The position numbers were made by a program, and so were the translations under genes. Positions 7,969-17,036 of a stretch of DNA of 64,000 nucleotides are shown in pieces. Numbering within the stretch: position 1 is the stretch's first letter; every line of letters starts with the position of its first letter. The stretch is from Paenibacillus sp. PL2-23 (GTDB lineage Bacteria; Bacillota; Bacilli; Paenibacillales; Paenibacillaceae). The stretch lies in assembly GCF_040834005.1 (NCBI RefSeq), contig NZ_CP162129.1:4819001-4883000 (forward strand), written 5' to 3'. The notes beneath the pieces are model-generated. The model ran no database searches. It was not told the origin of the DNA and saw only the letters and a list, made by a program, of their open reading frames with translations.

Positions 7969-10473
7969 CTATTCCGACACGGCCGTCCGCGGCACGCGAA
8001 GCGTGACCGTCGTCCCTACACCGGCTTCGCTGGCGATTACAAGGCCTGTGCCGAATTGCCGGACAAGCCGCTTATGAATATTGCGCAGGCCCACGCCGCC
8101 TTCTCCCTCCGGCTCGCGGGTAAGCAATGTCTCGCAGACATTAGCAGCCATGCCAGCTCCGTCATCCCTTACCATAATCACAACCTCCGATTCATCACGG
8201 CGAATGGCAAGGGTTAGGGTGCCGCCACCCTCCCGCTTCGTCACTCCATGCCTGACGGCATTCTCCACAAGAGGCTGCAGGGTCGTCGGCGGCAGGAGAC
8301 AGTCCGCATCGGCTTCCACCTCATACCTGACGTGCAGTCGTTCACCGAACCTTGCGCGCTCGATTTGCAAATACGCCTCTGTCAGCTCAAGCTCCTTGCG
8401 CAGCGGCACCAGCTTCTGCTTGTTCCGGAAGTCGAAGCTTCCTCGCAAATATCGGCTGAGATGAATCAGCAGATCATGCGCCGTCTGGGGCTCGTCGAGC
8501 GATAGAGCAATAATCGTATTCAGCGCGTTGTACAAAAAATGAGGCTTAATCTGCGCCTGCAGAAACGCCATCTCCGAACGAACCGCATCCTCCGCCGAGC
8601 GCTTCATCTCCAGCAGCGTTCTGGCTCTCGCCCGAAGCTCATGGGGATCGAAGGGCTTCGCCGCAAAGTCATTAGCGCCTGCTTCGAAGCCGTACATCAC
8701 GTCTGCCGGATCGCTTCTGGCCGTCGTCAGCAGAATAGGCAGCTCGGACAGGCCATAGCTCTCCCTGATTCTCCGGCAGGTCTCATAGCCGGACAAGCCC
8801 GGCATCATCACATCCAGAATGACTAGCCCGATACGCCCGTCATCCTCCTCCAGCGCTCGCAGCGCCTCCTGTCCGCTGGGCGCCGTCCGCACCTCGTAAG
8901 GCTCCCCCGCGAACAATGACGTCAGCACCCGCAGATTCACCGGATCGTCGTCGACGGCGAGAATCGCTGCCCCAGGCGCCGCTGCCGTGACGGCGGCTGG
9001 CTGCTCTGTGACAGGCTTATTCGCCGCCGCAACGGCAGGCATACCCTCTCGATACGGCTGAGTCGTCTCCCTCACCGCTCTATCCGCAATTGGCAGCGTG
9101 AAGGTAAACACGGAGCCTTCATGCTCCGTCGACAATACGGAGATGCTGCCGCCATGAAGCTCCACCAGCCGCTTCGTAATGCCAAGGCCCAGTCCGGTGC
9201 CGCCGTATTCTCTGGCTACTGGCGAGCCTAGACGCTCATACGATTGGAAGATGGTATCCAGCTTGTCCGCCGGAATGCCAATGCCGGAATCCGCGATGGC
9301 AATGTGCAGCAGGCCGCCCTCCTCCCAGCCGGAGACGACAATCTCTCCCTCCTGCGTAAACTTAACGGCGTTGCCAATCAAGTTGTACACGATCTGCAGC
9401 AGACGGTTCTCATCCGCCAGCGCCGGAGGCAGCGCATTAGGCCACTCCAGGCGGAGCGTCACCGGCTTCTGCCCGATGTAATGGCGGAATACCTCCTCCT
9501 GCGCGGACACCGCCGCTTGTACGTCGACCCGGCCAAGCTGGAGGCGGATTCCGTTATTTTTTAACAGGGACAAATCCAGAATATCGTTAATCAGATTGTT
9601 CATGCGCCGCGCCACCGACACCACTACATCCAGTTGCTCTGACTGCGCGCTCCCTATTGGGCCGAATTTGCCCTCGGACAACGCCTGGGACAAGTTCAGA
9701 ATGCCATGCAGCGGCGTCTTGAGCTCGTGCGAGGTGTTAGCCAGAAACTCGTCCTTCAGTTGGTTCATCGCGATCAGCTCATTGGACATCTCTCCGATGG
9801 TGCGGTACGCATTCGTAAATCTGCGAGCCAGCTCCAGAGCCTCGATAAACACAAGCAGAATGAAGCCGTAAGGGACCAGCTGCGCGTCAACCGCAACAAT
9901 CCAGCCCAGGCTGTACAAGATGTCATGCACCGCAGCCGCCACAAATACAAGCCAGCCCGTCAGCTGCAGCAGCGCTCCGTCCCTGCCCCTCCACAGGGCC
10001 AGGAAAAAACCGGTCAGTATATAAGCAAGAACGAAGAGGGAGACCATTCTGAAGTACCCAAGCAGGCTGGTGTAGATTTCCGCCGGGAGGAGCAGAGCAG
10101 CCAAGAAAGCCGCGCCGATCCATACAAGAACCTTGGCCAGCTTGGCGCTGAACTCTGCGGGATACAGCTCTCGCACGAACAAGACCGCCATCGTCACACC
10201 GCCGTAATAGGTTAAGTACTCCAGCATAATGAGCAGTCGAATAGAAACGTCAGGGTACAGCTCTACCAAATAAATCCCGCCTACTACCCACTGGCGAAGC
10301 GCGCCAAGCAGGCAGCAGATGCCGAAGTAGAGCGTAGACCGCTCCGAACGCCGCAGCAGAAATACAGATATTTGGTATAAGCCGAGCAGTGCGCAGCCGC
10401 CGAACACCGCCATACCGACGAAGCCGTCCCGTTTGTCCGAAGCCAGCATCTGCTCCTCGGAGCCCAGCGCCAT
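7969..10473 (-). CDS. Hybrid histidine kinase, 7TM to C-terminal part (split from its N-terminus by a stop codon)
   Basis: Read from the first Met after an in-frame amber codon this segment is 834 residues. It contains seven membrane spans (about 13-220, 7TMR-DISM type), a HisKA dimerisation box with the phospho-His in SHELKTPLHG (near 247), an HATPase domain with GTGLGLGI, a receiver domain (Asp in VILDVMMPG near 552), a second kinase module of LytS/His_kinase type (KPHFLYN near 644) and a final HATPase domain. So it has two kinase cores around a receiver. No good ribosome binding site precedes the Met at 10473. It is therefore best read as the 3' part of one gene whose 5' part is at 10480-11130. 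It precedes the BTAD response regulator by 19 bases. Confidence 0.85.
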   Translation of the reverse strand: MALGSEEQMLASDKRDGFVGMAVFGGCALLGLYQISVFLLRRSERSTLYFGICCLLGALRQWVVGGIYLVELYPDVSIRLLIMLEYLTYYGGVTMAVLFVRELYPAEFSAKLAKVLVWIGAAFLAALLLPAEIYTSLLGYFRMVSLFVLAYILTGFFLALWRGRDGALLQLTGWLVFVAAAVHDILYSLGWIVAVDAQLVPYGFILLVFIEALELARRFTNAYRTIGEMSNELIAMNQLKDEFLANTSHELKTPLHGILNLSQALSEGKFGPIGSAQSEQLDVVVSVARRMNNLINDILDLSLLKNNGIRLQLGRVDVQAAVSAQEEVFRHYIGQKPVTLRLEWPNALPPALADENRLLQIVYNLIGNAVKFTQEGEIVVSGWEEGGLLHIAIADSGIGIPADKLDTIFQSYERLGSPVAREYGGTGLGLGITKRLVELHGGSISVLSTEHEGSVFTFTLPIADRAVRETTQPYREGMPAVAAANKPVTEQPAAVTAAAPGAAILAVDDDPVNLRVLTSLFAGEPYEVRTAPSGQEALRALEEDDGRIGLVILDVMMPGLSGYETCRRIRESYGLSELPILLTTARSDPADVMYGFEAGANDFAAKPFDPHELRARARTLLEMKRSAEDAVRSEMAFLQAQIKPHFLYNALNTIIALSLDEPQTAHDLLIHLSRYLRGSFDFRNKQKLVPLRKELELTEAYLQIERARFGERLHVRYEVEADADCLLPPTTLQPLVENAVRHGVTKREGGGTLTLAIRRDESEVVIMVRDDGAGMAANVCETLLTREPEGEGGVGLRNIHKRLVRQFGTGLVIASEAGVGTTVTLRVPRTAVSE

Positions 10474-10479
10474 GCTGAA

Positions 10480-11130
10480 CTAGATGCCGCCTTCCGGATA
10501 GATCACGTTGGAAACCTCAATGAGCAGCTCAAACTCGTCTGCCTGAGGAACAAACGTAACGGTCTGCGGGTTGTAGGCCGATCTCGTCTCTTCCCTTGAA
10601 GGGCCAACGATACCCGCTCCCGCAACCTCCCTTCCATCCACGAGCACTTTGTAAGCAGGGGCTATGGCCGGTATTTGCAAGCCGAACGCTCCATCATGCC
10701 CACGAGTCAGCACCTGAAGCTTATACGTCGCATAACCGCGTCCCGGCAGACCGATCGTCTCCCACTCTCCGGGAACCTCAATAGTCACAGGCTCGCCCAG
10801 GCTCTCCTCTGGAGATCCCCCCGCCAGCCTCTCCCAATAGAGATCCCACTCCCCGTTCAGCCTTACAGGACCATCCTCCTGCAGGCTCCAATCGCGCAAA
10901 TCCAGCACACCCTTGCTTGCCTTCGGCGCCAGTCGATCACCGCTGCCCGCTAGGCCCGGTATGACCATAGCGGCAATGAGCAGGAGCAGCAGCCCCATTA
11001 GGGAGGCCATCCGAAGCCTACGCTTGTCATTCGATATTGTTGTGGAGATCAAATCCTCATCCGCCTTCATTCTATGAAATAACCCTATCATACCGCACAG
11101 CGCGATGCCTGTGCAGATTTCCTTTCTCAT
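10480..11130 (-). pseudogene. N-terminal sensor part of the hybrid kinase gene, ended by an in-frame TAG
   Basis: This segment has one membrane span (LLLLLIAAMVIPGL) and a 7TMR-DISM extracellular domain of the beta-sandwich type (LNGEWDLYWERL, then VPGEWETIGLPGRGYATYKL). In intact family members this domain continues directly through a GGI(W)---LGSEEQ joint into the 7TM region. Here the TAG at 10480-10482 falls exactly in that joint, and the downstream segment continues in the same frame. The simplest explanation is one base change, for example TGG to TAG. The start is placed at ATG 11130 behind GGGGGGA; ATGs at 11070 and 11010 are alternatives, and an upstream in-frame start at 11214 lacks a clear ribosome binding site. 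A sequencing error or stop-codon readthrough are other options. Confidence 0.75.
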
Positions 11131-11190
11131 CGTTGTGTCCCCCCGCGCCAATGGGGGCTGACTTAACAGTTTGTCAGCGCGGACTCCTTG

Positions 11191-11222
11191 CAGACTGAAA
11201 AGAAAGCGCAGCATGTCAGGTT
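11191..11222 (-). promoter_or_regulatory. Conserved upstream element, copy B
   Basis: This is the second copy of the element at 6736-6769. It sits between the divergent kinase and GH9 genes, so it could serve either. The shared minus-strand core is ACCTGACATG followed by GCGC and TTTCTTT. Confidence 0.4.
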
Positions 11223-11314
11223 TCTATTAGAGGATCTATTAACCTGCGAGAATCCGTCACAACTTGACAGATTTACATCATCGCCATTTCAGCAGCGGAT
11301 CGTTATGATCTTCC

Positions 11315-11328
11315 CGTAAGCGATTACA
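11315..11328 (+). promoter_or_regulatory. cre-like site before the GH9 gene
   Basis: CGTAAGCGATTACA fits the CcpA catabolite response element (TGWAANCGNTNWCA) at all positions but the first. It lies about 20 bases before the GH9 start codon, a position where bound CcpA would block transcription. Carbon catabolite control of GH9 is inferred. Confidence 0.5.
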
Positions 11329-11348
11329 ATTTTGATAGGAGGAATGAA

Positions 11349-14300
11349 ATGATGTCCGCAGGCTACAGAAGGAAAGGCAGAGTGATGAGAGGTATTTGTC
11401 TTGTTCTAGGCTTCGCCCTGCTGCTCAACGCGCTGGCTATTGCACCTGGCGCGGTCTCTGCCGCCGTAACCCCGCTCCCCGGTCCTGGCAATCCGCTGCT
11501 GTACGATGATTTCAACGGCGCCGGCTTGTACAAGGTGAATTGGTTCAACTGGTACAACCAGAACGGAGGCTCCGGCACATTCACGAAGACAACCGTCGAT
11601 TCGAGGCAGGTCGGCAAGTTCACACAGACGCCTGCTTCGGCCAGCTCTTGGGCGAAGTTCCAGCCGATGAACGAGTCCGTGAATCTAACGGGCTACCGCT
11701 ATTTCAACGTCACAATGAAGAACCCCGGCTACGCCGACTCCCTTATTCGCATTGCGCTTAACGACGGCTCAGCCAACTACAATCTGACAGGCGGCTGGGT
11801 GTCCATTCCAACCGACTGGACGACAAGCACCTTCGACCTGGACACGCTTGCGCCCAACCTTAACAAGAAGACCGCCAAGGTGGAAATTTGGCTTCGGCAA
11901 GCGGGCGGCGCTTACGGCGAGACGCTTATCGACGATATTTTTGCTTCGACGGGCAGCAGCGGCACCGCTCCAACGCTGACCGGCAGCATGACGGCTAATA
12001 CGACGGGCACCTACAATCAGAGCACGCCGTTCACCTTCCGCGCCACTTACACAGACGCCGATAACCAGAAGCCTTTTGCCATGCAGGTGGTCATCGACAA
12101 TACAACGACCTACGACATGATGGAGGTCGACAACGGCGATACAAACTTTACGGATGGCAAGGAATATTATTACATCACCAAGCTTCCCGTCGGCTCCCAT
12201 TCCCATTACTTCCGCACAACGGATCTCACCTCCGATGAAGTGGCGACGACTTCCGTCGCGCAGCCTACGGTCGCCTTCTCGAATCAAGTCATTGACGTCG
12301 TCGTCAGCCAAGCCGGCTACAACGCGTCGGGCTTCAAGAACGCCAAGGTCACCTCGGATCAGCCGCTCACTGACTTGTCCTATCAGGTGAAGAGCGGCTC
12401 GACCGTCGTCGCCTCCGGCAATATGACATTTGAAGACGTCACCTGGAACAAACATGTCTATTCCATCGACTTCACCTCCGTGACCGCAACCGGCAACAGC
12501 TATACGGTCGTCAGCAACGGCATTACGTCCTATACATTCCCGATCCAGACCAATATATGGACGAACTTCAAGGATGAGATGACGGCATTCTACCGTCTGC
12601 AGCGCGCAAGCGTAGCGACTGAGGATGCCTACCCGACCGGCTACAGCAGCGTGGCTCCGTCCGCCAAGCTCTATCATCCGGCTGGGCATCTCGACGACGG
12701 CGCGTCGGCCGATGGATTAACGCATTATGATCTGACTGGCGGCTGGTACGATGCCGGAGACTACGGCAAGTATGCCGGCAACCAGTGGGTTGGCACCCAG
12801 ATCGCGCTTGCCTATATCCGCCATAAGGATGCGGCCAGCTCGAAATTCGACAATGACGCTAACGGCTTACCGGATCTTGTGGACGAAGCCATATTCGGCA
12901 GCGAATATTTGATCAAGTTCGCTAACCAGCTGGGCGGAGCGCTGTACGACCTCAGGAACAACGCCGGCTCCTTCATCCACCCGCACAAAACAACGGACAA
13001 CATTAACGGCACGGCGGATGACCGCAAGCTGGCCGGCATTGGCGTCGCGGGTTCGGCCAAAGCCGCGGCCACCTTGGCTGCAACGGCGCGCGCGATCCAC
13101 ACCGCCATCGCCGAAGGCGATGTCGTCTCCTCGGAGATCGCAGCGCTTGAGGACTTCGCCGATGACTGCGAAGCGGCCGCTCTTGTGTTCTACAACTACG
13201 TGGTAGCCAATCCAGAGGGCGTCGTCGGCTCCTATGCCACACGCGGCGGCATACCGAACGCCAAGCTGCTTGCTGACGTCGAGCTGTATTTGCTCACGAA
13301 CGACGTCGCTTACAAAACTGCGGCAGCGACGAATATTAACACTCTGACGTTTGCCGACCTGTTCGCGACCAACTACTGGGATATGAGACCGATGGCGCTG
13401 GCTGAATTCTACCCCGCGGCCGACTCCACGACGCAAGCGCAGATCCAGAGTCTGCTCAAGCAGCAGCTTGACTTCTTCCTGTCGTCGACGGACGATACGC
13501 CTTACGGCGTGCTGAACCAATTCAAAAACTTCGGCGTTAACGAGCCGCATATGTCTTATGTCGGCGACGCGATGCGTTATTACGAGCTGTTCGGCGACCC
13601 TTCGGCGCTGCGCGCCGTCGAGAAAGGCATGTACTGGGTATTCGGCGAAAACCCCTGGAATATTAGCTGGGTATCCGGCATAGGCTCGGACTTCGTAACT
13701 TATCCGCATACAAGGTATGACGAGGGATCCAACACCAGCGACAAAGGCGGCATCGTCTTCCCAGGCGCCATGCTGAGCGGACCGAATATGAAGGATACCA
13801 AAGACAAAAAAAGCGTCAGTCCTTGGTACGAGGATCGTTCGCTGCACCTCGACGATACGAACCAATGGCGCTACAACGAGTTCAGCGTCAGCATTCAAGC
13901 CGGTCTGCTCTATACGGTCATGGCGCTTGCCGCCAATGAATCCGCCAGCTCCGCCGGAGCTGCGGCCCCCGTCCAGCTGCCGACCCTGTCTCCGGTTATC
14001 GGCGACTTCGTGCGGGGCAACGTAACCGTATTCGCGGGACCGGCGACGGGCTTGACGGATATCCAATACAGCACGACAGGCACCTCCGGCACCTTCCTGC
14101 CTATGACGCCATCCGGTCCCGCTTATTCAGCGGTCGTGGACGAAAGCGCAGCCGCGCCGTACGCCAACAAACGTGTGGATGTGAGAGGCACGGATTCACT
14201 TGGCAATCATACGTACAGCTCGACGCATTACACGGTTGCGGCTCCTCTGCCGGATCCGTCGACGCCGCTTCTGTACGATGACTTCGGCACTGGCGGACTG

Positions 14301-15578
14301 TGGGGCTCCACGGGAGGCAACAGCCGATGGGTGAACTGGTACACGCAGAATGGAGGGACAACAACCTTCGCCAAGGCAGAGGAGGATGGCCGCACGGTAG
14401 GCAAGTTCACGCAGACGCCGGCATCTGGCACCTCGAACGCGAAGTTCCAGCCTTGGCACGACAGCGTGGATCTATCCGGCTACCGCTATCTGAACTATAC
14501 AGTGAAGAACGCAGGCTACCCGAATCTACGCATGAAGATTGAGCTGAACGACGGCTCTCGCACGTATAACTTAACCGGCGGCTGGGTTTCCGTGCCGACG
14601 ACATGGACAGACCTTCAGATCGATCTTAACGCCCTGTCTCCTGCTGTGAACAAGCAGCGGACGACCATGTCCATCTGGCTGAACCAGACTGGAGGCACAT
14701 ATGGCGAAATGTTCATCGACGAGATCAAGGCGACCAATACAGCCAGCGGCTCGGCCCCTGCTCTGACAGGAGCATCTGTGGATCTGGCATCCGGCGATAC
14801 GGATACAAGCTTCACGTTCGGGGTCACGTATACGGACGCCGACAATGACAAGCCATTCGCCATGGAGCTGGTGCTGGACGGCGTCATTCATGTTATGAAC
14901 GAGGTCGATCCTGGCGATACGACCTACACCGACGGCAAGGCGTATACGTACACGACGAAGCTTCCTCTCGGCATCCATTCGTATTACTTCCATACGACGG
15001 ATACGAACTCGGACGCCGTCAGCAGCGCCGTTCAGATCGGTCCGACTGTCAGCCAGACGCTGTTCTTCGATGACTTCTCCGACGGCAACGCAAACGGCTG
15101 GACAACGACCAGCGGAACCTGGTCCGTGCAGTCTGGCCAATACAGCGGTCAAGCGGGCAGCGGCAACAGCTACTCCATCACGGGCGAGTCCTCCTGGACC
15201 GACTATACGCTGGAGGCCAAGGTCAATGTGACCAACAACACCAACGGCAACAAGGACGCGGGACTCGTATTCCGCTATACCGATGAGAACAACTACTACA
15301 TGCTGCTGCTTAAAAATAATGACAAGACCGGCAAGAAGATGGAGCTGATCAAAAACGTGGCAGGCGTCAAAACGTCTCTCGGATATGCGAATCCGAGCAT
15401 CGCGGCCGATACGTTCTACACGTATAAGATCGTGCTGAACGGCGCTGACATCTCCGTCTACAAGGATGGAGCGCTCCAGTTCTCCGCTGCGGACAGCACC
15501 TTCGCAAGCGGCAAGATCGGCGCCCGAACCTATGCCAATACGAAAGCTTATTTCGATGATGTAACGGTGACGCATTAA
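11349..15578 (+). CDS. GH9 glycoside hydrolase with duplicated flanking module
   Basis: The 1409-residue secreted enzyme starts at one of two tandem ATGs (11349, 11352) behind AGGAGG. A signal peptide (LGFALLLNALAIAPGAVSA) comes first. A module of about 265 residues (about 42-308) holds a carbohydrate-binding-like beta-sandwich (LLYDDF---VGKFTQTPAS) plus an Ig-like segment. Next come a CelD_N Ig domain (VVVSQAGYN, about 320-400) and the GH9 (alpha/alpha)6 catalytic domain (about 410-860). Its catalytic Asp residues are in GGWYDAGDYG near 467, and the proton donor Glu is in YNEFSVSIQ near 842. A second copy of the N-terminal module follows (about 968-1232), and the C-terminus is a LamG-like domain (DDFSDGNANGW onward). 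GH9 enzymes hydrolyse beta-1,4-glucans, but exact specificity is not visible. No dockerin or SLH motif is present. Confidence 0.9.
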   Translation: MMSAGYRRKGRVMRGICLVLGFALLLNALAIAPGAVSAAVTPLPGPGNPLLYDDFNGAGLYKVNWFNWYNQNGGSGTFTKTTVDSRQVGKFTQTPASASSWAKFQPMNESVNLTGYRYFNVTMKNPGYADSLIRIALNDGSANYNLTGGWVSIPTDWTTSTFDLDTLAPNLNKKTAKVEIWLRQAGGAYGETLIDDIFASTGSSGTAPTLTGSMTANTTGTYNQSTPFTFRATYTDADNQKPFAMQVVIDNTTTYDMMEVDNGDTNFTDGKEYYYITKLPVGSHSHYFRTTDLTSDEVATTSVAQPTVAFSNQVIDVVVSQAGYNASGFKNAKVTSDQPLTDLSYQVKSGSTVVASGNMTFEDVTWNKHVYSIDFTSVTATGNSYTVVSNGITSYTFPIQTNIWTNFKDEMTAFYRLQRASVATEDAYPTGYSSVAPSAKLYHPAGHLDDGASADGLTHYDLTGGWYDAGDYGKYAGNQWVGTQIALAYIRHKDAASSKFDNDANGLPDLVDEAIFGSEYLIKFANQLGGALYDLRNNAGSFIHPHKTTDNINGTADDRKLAGIGVAGSAKAAATLAATARAIHTAIAEGDVVSSEIAALEDFADDCEAAALVFYNYVVANPEGVVGSYATRGGIPNAKLLADVELYLLTNDVAYKTAAATNINTLTFADLFATNYWDMRPMALAEFYPAADSTTQAQIQSLLKQQLDFFLSSTDDTPYGVLNQFKNFGVNEPHMSYVGDAMRYYELFGDPSALRAVEKGMYWVFGENPWNISWVSGIGSDFVTYPHTRYDEGSNTSDKGGIVFPGAMLSGPNMKDTKDKKSVSPWYEDRSLHLDDTNQWRYNEFSVSIQAGLLYTVMALAANESASSAGAAAPVQLPTLSPVIGDFVRGNVTVFAGPATGLTDIQYSTTGTSGTFLPMTPSGPAYSAVVDESAAAPYANKRVDVRGTDSLGNHTYSSTHYTVAAPLPDPSTPLLYDDFGTGGLWGSTGGNSRWVNWYTQNGGTTTFAKAEEDGRTVGKFTQTPASGTSNAKFQPWHDSVDLSGYRYLNYTVKNAGYPNLRMKIELNDGSRTYNLTGGWVSVPTTWTDLQIDLNALSPAVNKQRTTMSIWLNQTGGTYGEMFIDEIKATNTASGSAPALTGASVDLASGDTDTSFTFGVTYTDADNDKPFAMELVLDGVIHVMNEVDPGDTTYTDGKAYTYTTKLPLGIHSYYFHTTDTNSDAVSSAVQIGPTVSQTLFFDDFSDGNANGWTTTSGTWSVQSGQYSGQAGSGNSYSITGESSWTDYTLEAKVNVTNNTNGNKDAGLVFRYTDENNYYMLLLKNNDKTGKKMELIKNVAGVKTSLGYANPSIAADTFYTYKIVLNGADISVYKDGALQFSAADSTFASGKIGARTYANTKAYFDDVTVTH

Positions 15579-15630
15579 CCATCCTGCTGCGGCTGGATGA
15601 CAGCAGCCTGAAGCTTAAATTCAATTGACA

Positions 15631-15685
15631 CCAAAAAGCGGTAGCCATGGACGTTAGCAACGTCCTGGTCTACCGCTTTTTGGTT
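15631..15685 (+). terminator. Intrinsic terminator after the GH9 gene
   Basis: A long near-perfect hairpin has arms beginning CCAAAAAGCGGTAG and ending CTACCGCTTTTTGG, with T runs on both strands. It starts about 50 bases after the GH9 stop codon. Confidence 0.8.
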
Positions 15686-15689
15686 ATTA

Positions 15690-16163
15690 TCATGCTTGCC
15701 GCTGCTTCAAGCGTTCAATTTTAGCATAGGCATCGACGTCATGGTTAGATCTACATGTAAAAAGAACTTTACACTATGTATAGTTTAGTATACTATATGA
15801 AAGAAAAACGACTGACGGCGTCCTTGATAAAAACTTTCGCCATAGTCATCATCTCGACCGGGCTTCTAACGGTCAAAAACTTCCTTTAAACTAATCAAAT
15901 CGGCCATCCAAAGTTGTAACGGTCATTTTCGAATGTTAGAACGATAATTGAGGTAAAGTCGGAGCGTTTAGGAGGGCTAAGCGTCAAGTTTGCCCGTTAC
16001 AGGCTGGAAAGCGCTACATTCGAGCTCTAAGCGCATTTTTTGTCCGTTAGCGTTGTGGCGTTCGAACCACGTGAAAATGTTATACATTCTGGCGGTAAAA
16101 AATACAAATCATTGTTGAGAAGGCTTAATCAAGCAAGATAACAAGCAAAAAGGAGCTGTTATC
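15690..16163. other. Gap with promoter-like palindrome and a possible 30-codon fragment
   Basis: TTTACA (15768-15773), a 17-base spacer and TACTAT (15791-15796) form a good sigma-A-like promoter, and ATAGT/ACTAT arms overlap it as a possible operator. A 30-codon reading frame begins right at its end (15797-15889, MKEKRLTASLIKTFAIVIIS then a short tail). It looks like the N-terminus of a membrane protein and may be a truncated gene. Downstream, similar phrases recur (CTAACGGTCA, GTAACGGTCA, GTCCGTTAG), as in dispersed intergenic repeats. Nothing else coding was seen. Confidence 0.35.
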
Positions 16164-16844
16164 ATGAGAGCATACAGAAGGACAGCTATCTTCCTAGGGA
16201 TATTGTTAGTATTGAATCTTGTATTTGGGATATTTAGTTCTGTCCCAGCGTTAGAACAACCAGACTATCTTTACAAATTGTCAGAGATTGAACTGCAGGT
16301 TTTGGTTGCGGTATTTTGTCAAGCAGCAATGGCGATCGTATATGTGCTTTTAACAGTCGTGTTTTATCCAATACTAAAGTCTTATAACAAAAACCTGGCA
16401 GCGGGATACTTTGGCTTCAGAATACTTGGAGCCGGATTTCTTTTTGCTGGAATCGGTTCACTGCTTCTCTTGCTCGTATTAAGTCAGACTGTTGCAACTG
16501 CTCATGAAGTCGATTCAACGTATTATGAGCTATTGGCCGAATTGCTTAGACAAGGCAGAGATATCCTGAATCACATTGCCATGATATTGCCATGGAGTAT
16601 TGGCGGAATGATTCTTTACTTCTGCTTATACAGGAGTAAACTTGTTTCAAGCTGGTTATCTATTTGGGGTATGATTGGGTCTCTATTTACTTTTGCAGCG
16701 ACCATATTGTTGATGTTAAACATCATTAAAATCGTGAACCCCATTTACTTTATTCTGAATGCGCCATTAGCCGTCTGCGAAATAGTATTCGCTATCTATT
16801 TGATTGGTAGAGGCTTTCATTCTATTGAAACACAATCTAATTAA
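16164..16844 (+). CDS. DUF4386 family membrane protein
   Basis: The 226-residue protein has about six hydrophobic spans, beginning with TAIFLGILLVLNLVFGIFSS. The segment LVAVFCQAAMAIVYVLLTVV followed by FYPILKSYN matches what I recall of the DUF4386 family. It should lie in the cytoplasmic membrane. The start has a clean AAGGAG ribosome binding site 10 bases upstream. It shows no operon link: the GH9 gene ends 585 bases upstream and the GH43-like gene has its own promoter region downstream. The function of the family is unknown. Codon use is more A/T rich than in the glycosidase genes on either side. Confidence 0.75.
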   Translation: MRAYRRTAIFLGILLVLNLVFGIFSSVPALEQPDYLYKLSEIELQVLVAVFCQAAMAIVYVLLTVVFYPILKSYNKNLAAGYFGFRILGAGFLFAGIGSLLLLLVLSQTVATAHEVDSTYYELLAELLRQGRDILNHIAMILPWSIGGMILYFCLYRSKLVSSWLSIWGMIGSLFTFAATILLMLNIIKIVNPIYFILNAPLAVCEIVFAIYLIGRGFHSIETQSN

Positions 16845-16978
16845 CGAGGAGATCGCTAATGAGTGTATAAATCCTGCAGCCTAGGACGTAAGTATTTAAT
16901 CTCTGCGATACCGCAATTTTTACAAAAGTCGTAAAAATATTAGGATGTATTGGAAAGCAAGCTATGACACAATATTCA

Positions 16979-16992
16979 TGGAAGCGCTTCCG
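16979..16992 (+). promoter_or_regulatory. cre-like / LacI-type operator before the GH43-like gene
   Basis: TGGAAGCGCTTCCG contains the perfect palindrome GGAAGCGCTTCC and fits a relaxed cre consensus except at the last base. It lies 45 bases before the start codon. CcpA or another LacI-family repressor could bind here. Confidence 0.5.
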
Positions 16993-17036
16993 TAAGCCAT
17001 TGTTCATGATTACCCAATTCTAAGGAGGAATGAATA

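Noticed and set aside
11264..11309. TTGACA and TATGAT before the GH9 gene as a promoter pair
   Set aside because: The spacing is 34 bases, twice the normal 17.
11769..14066. Long minus-strand open frames opposite the GH9 gene
   Set aside because: They mirror the codon pattern of the GH9 gene, have no ribosome binding site or recognisable domain, and overlap a clear gene.
14571..15575. A 334-codon frame opposite the GH9 3' part
   Set aside because: It is a shadow of the coding strand with low-complexity composition and no family match.
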